Of a stretch of DNA of 8,632 nucleotides, positions 1 through 6,970 are shown piece after piece. Under the pieces are notes generated by a model that was not told the origin of the DNA, searched no databases, and saw nothing but the letters and a program-made list of their open reading frames with translations. The position numbers and the translations under genes were made by a program. This DNA is from Acidobacteriota bacterium (GTDB lineage: Bacteria > Acidobacteriota > Thermoanaerobaculia > Multivoradales > JAHEKO01): the NCBI GenBank assembly GCA_027296385.1, contig JAPUJD010000241.1, positions 1-8,632 on the forward strand. Reading direction: 5' to 3'. The first letter of the stretch is position 1; every line of letters starts with the position of its first letter.

Positions 1-38
1 GGTCTCGCGAAAGGCAGTACAGGCTCCCTCACATCGGC

Positions 39-824
39 CTAGTCGGGCAGCTTCATGCCCATGACGTTGAAACCGGCGTCGACGTAGACGACCTCACCGG
101 TAATCGACGCCGCCAGCGGTGAGAGCAGAAACAGGGCGAGGTTGCCCACGTCCTCTTGGCTGATGTTGCGGCCCAGGGGCGCGGTCTCTCTGAACTCTTT
201 GTACATGCTCATGAAGCCGGGGATCGAGCGCGCTGCCACGGTCTTGACCGGCCCCGCCGACACCGCATTGACGCGCACGCCCTTCTTGCCGAGGTCGTAG
301 GCCAGATACCGCACACTCGCCTCGAGAGCGCTCTTGGCGATGCCCATCACGTTGTACTTGGGAACGACCTTCTCCGCCGCGTAGTAGGAGAGGGTCACCA
401 TGCCCGCCCCTTGGCTAAAGAGGGGCTCCGCGTGGCGCGCGACGCTGACCAGTGAGTAGGCGGAGACATCGAGCGCCGTCGCCCAATCGTCGCGCGAGGT
501 ATCGATGTAGCGCCCCATCATGGCGTCGCGCGGTGCGAAGGCGATGGAGTGCACGACGCCGTCGAGGCTGCCCCACTTCTCCTTCAAGCCGCCGAAAACC
601 GCCTGCAAGTCTTCCTCCATGGTCACGTCGCACTCGAAGAGCGGACACGCGGGCATGTCGGCCGTCAACTTCTCGATCGTCTCGCGCAACCTCTCACCCT
701 GGTAGCTGAAGGCGAGGTCGGCTCCGGACTCCCGCAGCCGATCCGCGATAGCCCAGCCGAGACTGAACCTGTTGGTCACACCCATGACCAGGACGCGCTT
801 GCCGCTCATGTCGATCTGTGCCAT
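39..824 (-). CDS. fabI: Enoyl-[acyl-carrier-protein] reductase (NADH), FabI
   Basis: FabI reduces trans-2-enoyl-ACP to acyl-ACP with NAD(P)H, the last step of each elongation cycle of type II fatty acid synthesis in the cytoplasm. Residue numbers here count from the farther ATG at 833 (264 residues). The protein is an atypical short-chain dehydrogenase. A dinucleotide-binding loop, GVTNRFSLGWAIA, lies at about 18-30, and HSIAFAP at 95-101. The FabI active site is seen as Y150, Y160 and K167 in a Tyr-x6-Lys arrangement (YNVMGIAK), followed by VRVNAVSAGPVKT and the C-terminal VDAGFNVMGM. Length matches E. coli FabI (262). Positions that contact triclosan in known FabIs look standard (A98, M163, F207). 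I prefer the ATG at 824 because a TAGGAT/AGGA element sits 7-8 bases upstream of it; the ATG at 833 would overlap that element and add three residues. It is divergent from the acyltransferase gene. Confidence 0.96.
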   Translation of the reverse strand: MAQIDMSGKRVLVMGVTNRFSLGWAIADRLRESGADLAFSYQGERLRETIEKLTADMPACPLFECDVTMEEDLQAVFGGLKEKWGSLDGVVHSIAFAPRDAMMGRYIDTSRDDWATALDVSAYSLVSVARHAEPLFSQGAGMVTLSYYAAEKVVPKYNVMGIAKSALEASVRYLAYDLGKKGVRVNAVSAGPVKTVAARSIPGFMSMYKEFRETAPLGRNISQEDVGNLALFLLSPLAASITGEVVYVDAGFNVMGMKLPD

Positions 825-831
825 GACAGGC

Positions 832-837
832 ATCCTA
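832..837 (-). promoter_or_regulatory. Candidate -10 box or SD of fabI
   Basis: On the minus strand TAGGAT lies 7 bases before the ATG at 824. It matches four of six TATAAT positions and sits where a -10 box would give a transcript starting at the ATG. The AGGA inside it is also correctly spaced (8 bases) to act as a Shine-Dalgarno sequence. The sequence alone cannot decide between the two. No clear -35 was found. Confidence 0.35.
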
Positions 838-925
838 CTGTGCGCTCCGGCACCACACCACCCGCCGACGCAGGCACCGCTATGGCATCATCGAGCTCCG
901 ATTTAGAGCATTCTTCCGAGGGACT

Positions 926-1657
926 GTGAGCAAGTACGTCAGCTTTGCGATCCTGTTGTTGATCAAGGGGTTCTCCCTGGTCTTCTATCGTCCCAAGGGC
1001 CGCAGCATCGACGGCGGCCCGATTCCTGGACGCCCATGGGACAAGCTGCGCCTGATCGTCTTCCTCAATCACACCAGTCTCTACGAGCCCCTCTTCGCCG
1101 CGTTGCTGCCCAACCGCTTCCTCTGGGAGATCGCCAATCGAGCCGTCGTTCCGGTGGCCGAGAAAACCCTCCAGCGACCGGTCGTCGGGCGCTTCTTCAA
1201 GCTCCTGATCCCTCACCCGGTGTCGATCACGCGCGAGCCGGACCATACCTGGGACGCTGTCCTGGAACGCATCGATGCCAACTCTCTGGTGATCATCCTG
1301 CCCGAAGGCCGCATGCGGCGCCGCGACGGACTCGACTCCAGCGGCCACCCGATGACCTCGCGCGGAGGCCTCGCCGACATCCTGCGCCATATGGACGACG
1401 GCGAACTGCTGATGGCCTACAGCGGCGGGCTGCACCACATCCAGATCCCCGGCCAGGTTCTGCCCAGGCTCTTCCGCAGCATCCGGATGCACTTCGAGCT
1501 GCTCGACATCGCCGACTACCGCAAGGCAATGAAGGAGCTTGCCGCCGCCTCGGGCGGCCGCTTCAAGGGCGTGATGAAGAGGGACCTCGATCGGCGCCGC
1601 GACCTGCACTCGCCGATGACACCGGAGACCACGCGTCAGCCCGACCTGGAGGCGTAA
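926..1657 (+). CDS. PlsC-like lysophospholipid acyltransferase family protein
   Basis: This is probably a membrane-associated glycerolipid or lysophospholipid acyltransferase, which would move an acyl group onto a lysolipid or related acceptor; the substrate is unknown. The 243-residue protein begins with one hydrophobic stretch at about 5-21. An NHTSLYEP block at 48-55 lines up with family motif I, and LPEGRM at 125-130 with motif III (usual form FPEGTR). Motif I is normally His-x4-Asp; here it reads H49-x4-E54. The C-terminus is basic and polar and is not recognised. The start is GTG at 926, with GAGGGA at 918-923 as a close-set ribosome binding site. It is divergent from fabI, which fits a lipid-synthesis role, and its last 22 bases overlap the convergent transporter gene. 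The acyltransferase family is fairly sure; enzyme specificity is not. Confidence 0.82.
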   Translation: MSKYVSFAILLLIKGFSLVFYRPKGRSIDGGPIPGRPWDKLRLIVFLNHTSLYEPLFAALLPNRFLWEIANRAVVPVAEKTLQRPVVGRFFKLLIPHPVSITREPDHTWDAVLERIDANSLVIILPEGRMRRRDGLDSSGHPMTSRGGLADILRHMDDGELLMAYSGGLHHIQIPGQVLPRLFRSIRMHFELLDIADYRKAMKELAAASGGRFKGVMKRDLDRRRDLHSPMTPETTRQPDLEA

Positions 1658-2514
1658 CGATCGACCCACCAGAGCTTGGCCGCCAGCGCCCCGAGGATGA
1701 CAGCGCCGCCGACCCCGGCCCAACGCGTCGGCAGCTCACCATGTGCCGCCCAGGCCCACAATGGGTTGGCAACGGGCTCGACGAGAAGCAGCAATGAGCT
1801 TTCGAAGGCAGCGACGCGGCGTATGCCGGCGGTCAGCCAGACGTAGGCCAGCCCGATCTGCACAATTCCCAGATAGGCAACGAGCAACCAGTCGACGGGG
1901 CTGATGTCGGTCGGCGAGCCGGCCAGTGGCAGGCAGACGGCGGCGGCCATCAGGTTGCCCACCGCGATCGCCGCTGGCGCCAGGTCATCAACACTCTCCC
2001 GCCCCCGTCCGAGCGCTCGCATCGTCACCAGCAGAGCAGCCCAGATCACGAGATTGACGACAGCGAACAAGTTGCCCAGCGCCGGATTGGGCGCCGTTGC
2101 AAGGGCAGGCTGAGCCGAGCCGAGGCACAACACCAGCCCGAGGGCCATGGGCAGCATGAAGAGCACCTCGCGGCGCGAGGCCCTTTCGCCCAGCCACCAC
2201 CAGCTCAGCAGCAGGACGGCCAACGGTGAAGCCGCGACCAGGAACATGACGTTGCCGGCCGTGGTCAGCCTGGTGGCGGCGACGTAGGAGACCGTCATCA
2301 CGGCGTAGAGTGCACCCACGGCCAAGACCCGGGGCTCGAGCAGGCGCCGGGCGACCGGCAGTACCAGCACCAGAAAAATGCCGCCGATCGCCGCGCGCAG
2401 GCCGGCGAGCTGCCAGACCGTCAGCGACGCGGCCTTGATCGCCGCCCCGCCGGTCGAGAAAAGGAGGGCGGCGCCGAGGATCTGCAGGCGGGCGCTTGTA
2501 GCTGTCGAAGCCAT
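1636..2514 (-). CDS. EamA/DMT-family transporter
   Basis: This is an inner-membrane transporter of the drug/metabolite superfamily (EamA), whose members often export amino acids or other small metabolites. The 292-residue protein shows about ten hydrophobic segments, near 9-29, 34-54, 63-83, 86-107, 115-134, 146-166, 179-198, 207-228, 236-257 and 263-283. That is the usual two five-helix EamA repeats. Each half carries the family feature of a Gly-Glu ending a helix: WWWLGE at 105-110 ends helix 4, and LLVEPVANPLWAWAAHGE at 243-260 ends helix 9. The start is ATG at 2514 with no strong ribosome binding site. It is divergent from rocD, so an amino-acid substrate is possible, but that rests only on proximity. 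The 3' end overlaps the acyltransferase gene by 22 bases. Confidence 0.92.
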   Translation of the reverse strand: MASTATSARLQILGAALLFSTGGAAIKAASLTVWQLAGLRAAIGGIFLVLVLPVARRLLEPRVLAVGALYAVMTVSYVAATRLTTAGNVMFLVAASPLAVLLLSWWWLGERASRREVLFMLPMALGLVLCLGSAQPALATAPNPALGNLFAVVNLVIWAALLVTMRALGRGRESVDDLAPAAIAVGNLMAAAVCLPLAGSPTDISPVDWLLVAYLGIVQIGLAYVWLTAGIRRVAAFESSLLLLVEPVANPLWAWAAHGELPTRWAGVGGAVILGALAAKLWWVDRYASRSG

Positions 2515-2590
2515 GAGTCGGGAGCGACCATGAGATTGTGTCCCACCGCCGGGCTTCGAGCCAGCCCTGTCGCCGACCCGCGGCCTGTGG

Positions 2591-2596
2591 TAGAAC
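2591..2596 (+). promoter_or_regulatory. Candidate -10 box of rocD
   Basis: TAGAAC matches four of six TATAAT positions and ends 7 bases before the ATG at 2604. There is no purine-rich Shine-Dalgarno sequence in between. This spacing would place the transcript start at or next to the start codon. No convincing -35 is visible 16-18 bases upstream. Confidence 0.35.
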
Positions 2597-2603
2597 CCGG
2601 CGC

Positions 2604-3824
2604 ATGACGGAGACCACCGATCTCTCCAAGACTGCCGCGTTCATCGCTCTCGAAGACGAGGCCGGAGCGCACAACTATCAGCCGCTCGATGTCGTCATCG
2701 AACGCGCCGAGGGCGTCTGGGTGTGGGACGTCGATGGCAACAAATACCTGGACTGCCTGGCGGCGTACTCGGCGGTGAACCAGGGCCATTGCCACCCGCG
2801 CATCGTCGAAGCACTGGTAGCGCAGAGCCGGCGGGTAGCGCTCGTCTCGAGGGCCTTCCGCAACGATCAACTCGGCCCCTTCTATCAGGAGCTGAAACGC
2901 CTCACCGGGTTCGATCGGGTCCTGCCGATGAATACCGGCGCCGAGGCTGTCGAGACGGCGATCAAGGTCGCACGCAAGTGGGCCTACAAGGTCAAGGGCG
3001 TGGCCGAAGACGAGGCGGAGATTCTCGTCTTCTCCGACAACTTCCACGGCCGCACGACGACGATCGTCGGCTTCTCGACCGAAGAGCAGTACAGGGACGG
3101 GTTCGGACCGTTCACGCCCGGCTTCACGGTGCTGCCCTACGGCGACGCCAACACCGTCGCCCGGGCGATGCATGCGAACGTCGCCGCTATCCTGGTCAAA
3201 CCGATCCAGGGGGAGGCGGGCATCATCGTTCCGCCGGAGGGTTTCCTGCGCCGTCTACGGCAGATCGCCACCGAGCACAACGCCCTGCTGCTGCTCGACG
3301 AGATCCAATCCGGGCTCGGCCGCACCGGCAAGATGTGGGCCTACGAGCACGAGGGGATCCGGCCCGACGTGTTGATCATGGGCAAGGCGCTCTCGGGCGG
3401 CCTCTACCCGGTCTCCGCTATCGTCGCCGACGAGGAGGTCATGAGCGTCTTCCACCCCGGCGATCACGGTTCGACCTACGGCGGCAACCCGGTCGCCGCG
3501 GCTGTCGGGCGTGCCGCGCTCAAGGCCCTGGTCGAAGAGGGCATGGTCGAGAACTCGGCTCGGCTCGGCGCCTACCTGCTGGAGCGTCTGCGCGCCATCG
3601 ACTCACCGCACGTGGCCGAGGTACGGGGCCGCGGTCTGTGGATCGGCATCGAGCTCGTGCCGGCGGCCGGCGGCGCCCGCCGATTCTGCGAAGCGCTGCA
3701 GGACTTGGGCGTGCTGTGCAAGGAGACTCACGACCACGTGATCCGCGTCGCTCCGCCGCTGACCATCACGCGCGACGAGGTCGACTGGGCGGTCGAGCGC
3801 ATCGAGCGTGTGCTGACGAGCTAG
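2604..3824 (+). CDS. rocD: Ornithine aminotransferase (ornithine--oxo-acid transaminase)
   Basis: RocD transfers the delta-amino group of L-ornithine to 2-oxoglutarate, giving glutamate semialdehyde (pyrroline-5-carboxylate) and glutamate. It acts in the cytoplasm in arginine/ornithine breakdown or proline synthesis. The 406-residue protein is a class III PLP aminotransferase. D232 in LLLLDEIQSGLGRTGK would contact the PLP ring nitrogen, K261 in MGKALSGG forms the Schiff base, and T291 in HGSTYGGNP would contact the phosphate. Residues that set ornithine specificity in characterised enzymes are present: Y25, Y55, R150, E204 and R381. The tail block VLCKETHDHVIRVAPPL closely resembles Bacillus RocD and argues against ArgD or GabT. 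One oddity is K199 in KPIQGEAG, where Glu is usual. An upstream in-frame GTG at 2538 would add 22 Arg/Pro-rich residues unlike the family, so I start at the ATG at 2604. Confidence 0.95.
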   Translation: MTETTDLSKTAAFIALEDEAGAHNYQPLDVVIERAEGVWVWDVDGNKYLDCLAAYSAVNQGHCHPRIVEALVAQSRRVALVSRAFRNDQLGPFYQELKRLTGFDRVLPMNTGAEAVETAIKVARKWAYKVKGVAEDEAEILVFSDNFHGRTTTIVGFSTEEQYRDGFGPFTPGFTVLPYGDANTVARAMHANVAAILVKPIQGEAGIIVPPEGFLRRLRQIATEHNALLLLDEIQSGLGRTGKMWAYEHEGIRPDVLIMGKALSGGLYPVSAIVADEEVMSVFHPGDHGSTYGGNPVAAAVGRAALKALVEEGMVENSARLGAYLLERLRAIDSPHVAEVRGRGLWIGIELVPAAGGARRFCEALQDLGVLCKETHDHVIRVAPPLTITRDEVDWAVERIERVLTS

Positions 3825-3835
3825 CGAGACGACGC

Positions 3836-6652
3836 CTACCAGCCGACCTTCAGCTTCAGGTTCCGCCCCTCGTCGTCGCGGTAGATCACGTGTCCGTGGA
3901 CCCGGCCGTAGAGGTAGAGCGCGCGCAGCGTGTCGAGGTCTTCAAGGCACGCCTGATCGACCCGATCGTGCTCGCCGGCTGCCAACCATTGGCGCACCTC
4001 GAAGGCACGGGCCGAGAGGCGGCGCCCCACCGTGTGCTGCGCCAGATGACTGAAGCTCAAGCGCTGGCCGAGAGCCGACTCGACCTCGGCCAAGAGGTCG
4101 ACAAAGGCACCCGGCGAGGCGTCACCGACGCCCGCCGCTTCGAGCTCGAGCCCGACGACTCGATCAGCCCCCGCGACCAGCTCCGACAGCGCGTGCTCGT
4201 CTTGCGGATCGAGCACCTGACTGACCCCGGTCTCGAGATGGTGAACTGCGAGGGCAGCGATCTGGCCAGGCTCGGCTCCCGGCTGGACGCGCACGAGCAG
4301 CGTGCTCGCCGACGCGGCGACATCGGCACCTCCTGCCTCGTGCGCGGAGTCTCCCGGCGTGATCTCGATCCCGGGAGCCTCGATCCACGGGCCGAAGGGC
4401 TCATCGAGCCCGCGTAGCAGCCTGAGGGCTCGCGCGGCGCCGCTCTTGCTCAGCGGACGATTGCCGTTGCCGCATTTTGGCGACTGGATACAGGCCGGAC
4501 ACCCCTCGGCGCAATCACAACCCGCGATGAGGTCGAGCACTCGATCGAGCAGCTCGGGCAACTCGCGAAATGCGCGGGCGGCGATTCCGACCCCACCGGC
4601 ATGGCCATCATAGATGAAGACGCCACCCGTTCCGAGCTGGGGATGCATCGGCAGCGAGATACCGCCGATGTCTCCGCGATCGCAGACCGCGAGCACCGGC
4701 ATGAGCGAGATCGCCGCGTGTTCGGAGGCATGCAGGGCGCCCATGAAGTCCTCTTCGAGCTCCTCCAGGCTGCGCTGAATCGCCGCCGGTGCCCACCACC
4801 ACAGGCCTACAGTCTCCATTCGTATCGGTGGTAGGTCGAGCTCGTGCGCATCGATGGTCTCGCGACCGGTAATCCTCCGGCGCTCGTATCCGACGACCCA
4901 TTCGGTGACCCGTAAGCGGCCCAGGCCGCTGCTCAGCCTGCCATCCCGCCGCGTCTCGAGAACCTCCAGGATCTCGGTCTCCTTGCGCGACCGCGGAGTG
5001 GTGAAGTACTCGACCGTGACCGGCTCGACGAAGACCTGATGGTGATCGAGATCGAGCTGGCGGACCAGATACTGTTCCCCCGCGTGCAGATAGATAGCGC
5101 CCGGATGGCATTCATGCAGAACCCTGATGCCGTCGACCGTGCCAACGAGCCGGCCCGTCCCGAGTTCGAGGATCGTGGTGCTGCCACCGCCGCCCCGCAG
5201 ACTCACCGCCCCGTGCGGACGGGCCCGCCGCGCGTGCAGCTCGGAGCCCTCGGCGGATTCGGCCAACTCGCCGGCGGCCACGAGTTGCTCGACGGCCCCG
5301 CGGTGGCGCTCGAGGTACCGCGCGTCGGAGCTCTTCGACAACGGCTGCTCAGCCGCAGCGCAGACCAGGTGTGAGCGCGCCACGGGCTCGTTGTAGGGGT
5401 CGAGCAGCAGCTCTTCGCACGAGCGCCCGACAAACTGCTGGGGGTGCTCCAGCAGATACTGGTCGAGGGCATCGGGCAGCGCCACGAGGGCGGTGATCGA
5501 CTCGCGATCCTCGCGCCCGGCACGGCCTGAGCGCTGCCAGGTCGCCATGACGCTGCCGGGAAATCCAACCAGGATGCAGGCGTCGAGGCCGCCGACGTCG
5601 ATGCCCATCTCGAGCGCCGAGGTCGAGATCACGGCGTCGAGCTCACCCTCGAACAGACGGCGCTCGATCCGTCGCCGCTCCTCGGGCAGGAAGCCCGAAC
5701 GGTAACTCGCGACCCTCTTGGCGAGCGCCGGATCCTGTTGCCGCAGCCAGGTGAAGAGCAGTTCCGTGATCCGCCGTGCCTTGGTGAAGACGATGGTCTT
5801 GAGCCCGGCTTCGAGCAAGGTTACGAGGAGATCCAGCGTCGTCGAGTAGGGACTGGAGGCCGGCTGGAAGAGCAGGAGATGACGACGGCGGCGCGGCGCC
5901 CCGGACTCGGTGATCCATTCGAACTCGCGCCCACTGAGCAGGCGCGCGAACTCACCGGCGTTCGAGGCCGTGGCCGAGGAGGCCACGACCGCGGGGCGGG
6001 CGCCGAGGCGAGAGCAGAGGCGCTCCAGCCGGTGCAGCACATGATGAAAATGGCTACCGAAGATGCCGCGGTAGACATGCAGCTCGTCCAGGACCAACCA
6101 TCGCAGGTCGCGTAGAAACGGCTCCCACTCCTGCCAGCGACTGAGGATGCCGACATGTAGCATGTCCGGATTCGAGATCAGAACTCGCGGCGGCACGCTC
6201 TTGATCCGGCGGCGGGCCTCGCGCGGCGTGTCGCCGTCGAAGATCGCCGTCGAAGCATCGATGCCGGACGCTCTCGCCAGCAGATCGAACTTCTTGCGCT
6301 GATCGTGGCCCAGAGCCTTCAAGGGGTAGAGGAACAGGGCTCGCCCCGGGCCTCCTCGCGCTGCTTCTTCCAGCACGGGGATCTGGAAGACCAGCGATTT
6401 GCCGGATGCCGTCGGGGTCGTCACGAGAACATCGCGGCCGGCCCGGGCGGCGGTCAGAGCCCTGGCCTGGTGGGACCATAGCGAGCGCACGCCGCCGGCC
6501 GCGAGAGCCGCGACCACCGCAGGGTCGAGATCCGGCTCCGGCACGCCGAGGCGCTCACCCTGCCCCGGCAAGACCAGACTGGCAACCAGCTGCCCGCCAA
6601 GGCTCTTGTCGCGGCCCAGCCTATCGACCACTTCGGCAACTGAGTGGGCCAT
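3836..6652 (-). CDS. MrfA/YprA-like DEAD/DEAH-box helicase with C-terminal zinc domain and RNase H-like tail
   Basis: This is probably a 3'-5' DNA helicase of the MrfA/Hrq1 group (DUF1998, Lhr-related). Bacillus subtilis MrfA works with the exonuclease MrfB in repair of mitomycin C damage. The 938-residue protein has a helicase core with Walker A TPTASGKS at 79-86 (K85), motif II DELH at 189-192, SSAT at 225-228, and motif VI QRSGRAGR at 373-380. A C-terminal zinc-binding region carries C712, C714, C718 and C721 (C-x-C-x3-C-x2-C), as in MrfA, with a further C727. Residues from about 781 to 938 resemble the RNase H-like (YprB/MrfB-type) exonuclease domain, but most catalytic acids are missing. 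The gene is convergent with rocD, with an 11-base gap. The start is ATG at 6652, with no Shine-Dalgarno but a -10-like box 6 bases upstream. Confidence 0.94.
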   Translation of the reverse strand: MAHSVAEVVDRLGRDKSLGGQLVASLVLPGQGERLGVPEPDLDPAVVAALAAGGVRSLWSHQARALTAARAGRDVLVTTPTASGKSLVFQIPVLEEAARGGPGRALFLYPLKALGHDQRKKFDLLARASGIDASTAIFDGDTPREARRRIKSVPPRVLISNPDMLHVGILSRWQEWEPFLRDLRWLVLDELHVYRGIFGSHFHHVLHRLERLCSRLGARPAVVASSATASNAGEFARLLSGREFEWITESGAPRRRRHLLLFQPASSPYSTTLDLLVTLLEAGLKTIVFTKARRITELLFTWLRQQDPALAKRVASYRSGFLPEERRRIERRLFEGELDAVISTSALEMGIDVGGLDACILVGFPGSVMATWQRSGRAGREDRESITALVALPDALDQYLLEHPQQFVGRSCEELLLDPYNEPVARSHLVCAAAEQPLSKSSDARYLERHRGAVEQLVAAGELAESAEGSELHARRARPHGAVSLRGGGGSTTILELGTGRLVGTVDGIRVLHECHPGAIYLHAGEQYLVRQLDLDHHQVFVEPVTVEYFTTPRSRKETEILEVLETRRDGRLSSGLGRLRVTEWVVGYERRRITGRETIDAHELDLPPIRMETVGLWWWAPAAIQRSLEELEEDFMGALHASEHAAISLMPVLAVCDRGDIGGISLPMHPQLGTGGVFIYDGHAGGVGIAARAFRELPELLDRVLDLIAGCDCAEGCPACIQSPKCGNGNRPLSKSGAARALRLLRGLDEPFGPWIEAPGIEITPGDSAHEAGGADVAASASTLLVRVQPGAEPGQIAALAVHHLETGVSQVLDPQDEHALSELVAGADRVVGLELEAAGVGDASPGAFVDLLAEVESALGQRLSFSHLAQHTVGRRLSARAFEVRQWLAAGEHDRVDQACLEDLDTLRALYLYGRVHGHVIYRDDEGRNLKLKVGW
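3839..4312 (-). other. Degenerate RNase H-like (DEDD exonuclease-type) domain at the helicase C-terminus
   Basis: This is the part of the helicase gene encoding about residues 781-938. Blocks such as LGQRLSFSHLAQHTVG (861-876), the ACLEDLDTLRALYLYGRVHG stretch (901-920), and the ending YRDDEGRNLKLKVGW match what I recall of RNase H-like domains of the YprB type. Active members have an Asp-x-Glu in the first strand; here it reads LLVRVQ at 785-790. They also have an FDY-like Asp in the second motif; here it reads VVGLELEAAGV at 832-842. Only the last acid, D905, appears to be kept. I infer a non-catalytic structural or DNA-binding role. Confidence 0.6.
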
Positions 6653-6658
6653 CGGCCG

Positions 6659-6664
6659 ATGGTA
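6659..6664 (-). promoter_or_regulatory. Candidate -10 box of the helicase gene
   Basis: On the minus strand TACCAT (four of six matches to TATAAT) ends 6 bases before the ATG at 6652, and no Shine-Dalgarno sequence is present. The spacing is that of a leaderless transcript. No good -35 was seen. It lies in the 69-base divergent region shared with the ABC relic. Confidence 0.3.
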
Positions 6665-6709
6665 TCCGCTGTTGCCGAATCGCCACTGGCCGCGAACGGG
6701 CGCCTGGGA

Positions 6710-6715
6710 CAGAAT
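6710..6715 (+). promoter_or_regulatory. Candidate -10 box of the ABC relic
   Basis: CAGAAT (four of six matches to TATAAT) ends 6 bases before the ATG at 6722 with no Shine-Dalgarno sequence between. It mirrors the arrangement at the divergent helicase start. If it is active, the relic is still transcribed. Confidence 0.3.
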
Positions 6716-6721
6716 CGACCG

Positions 6722-6970
6722 ATGCTCAAAGCTTCCGGCATCGTGCGGCGAGCAACCGACGGCCAGCTTCTGCTCGACGAGGTGTCGCTGGAGCTCGCCC
6801 CCGGCGATCGGCTCGCCCTGACCGGTCCTTCCGGTTCAGGCAAGAGCCTGCTGCTCAGGGCATTGGTAGTGCTCGATCCTCTCGACGCCGGGCGAATCGA
6901 GTGGCGGGGCGAGATCCCGGCCGGCATTCAAGCGCGGACCCGACGGCCCCCAATCCCGGGTCCAGGCTGA
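6722..6970 (+). pseudogene. Truncated ABC transporter ATP-binding protein (5' fragment)
   Basis: The reading frame gives 82 residues, against 200 or more for a complete ABC ATPase subunit. It has the normal N-terminal part: a beta-strand region, LLLDEVSLELAPGDRLALTG at 16-35, then Walker A GPSGSGKS at 35-42 (K41), and LDPLDAGRIEWRGE at 51-64. These resemble small exporters of the FetA/YbbL type. The sequence stops resembling an ABC protein near residue 65-70, and the frame ends at a TGA at 6968-6970. The Q-loop, LSGGQ signature, Walker B and H-loop are all missing, so it cannot hydrolyse ATP as a normal subunit. No permease partner gene is present. From about 6931 a different gene fragment follows in another frame. 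I infer deletion or recombination; an assembly error is possible. Confidence 0.78.

Noticed and set aside
806..1723. Minus-strand open frame of 305 codons opposite the acyltransferase gene
   Set aside because: The translation looks protein-like but is the codon-phase mirror of the acyltransferase, which has clear family motifs. No independent motif or ribosome binding site was found.
2538..2603. Upstream GTG start giving RocD 22 extra residues
   Set aside because: The extra residues are Arg/Pro/Cys-rich and unlike RocD N-termini, while the ATG at 2604 gives the normal length and beginning.
2421..3173. Minus-strand open frame of 250 codons opposite the 5' half of rocD
   Set aside because: It is a shadow of rocD and of the transporter N-terminus and has no recognisable domain.
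2723..4417. Long plus-strand open frame (564 codons) across rocD and the helicase 3' end
   Set aside because: It is Arg/Pro/Gly-rich with no domain. It runs in another frame of rocD and then antisense to the helicase, as expected in high-GC DNA.
5738..6115. Plus-strand open frame of 125 codons rich in Glu and Gln
   Set aside because: It is antisense to the helicase core, including the motif II and SSAT regions, and has no domain of its own.
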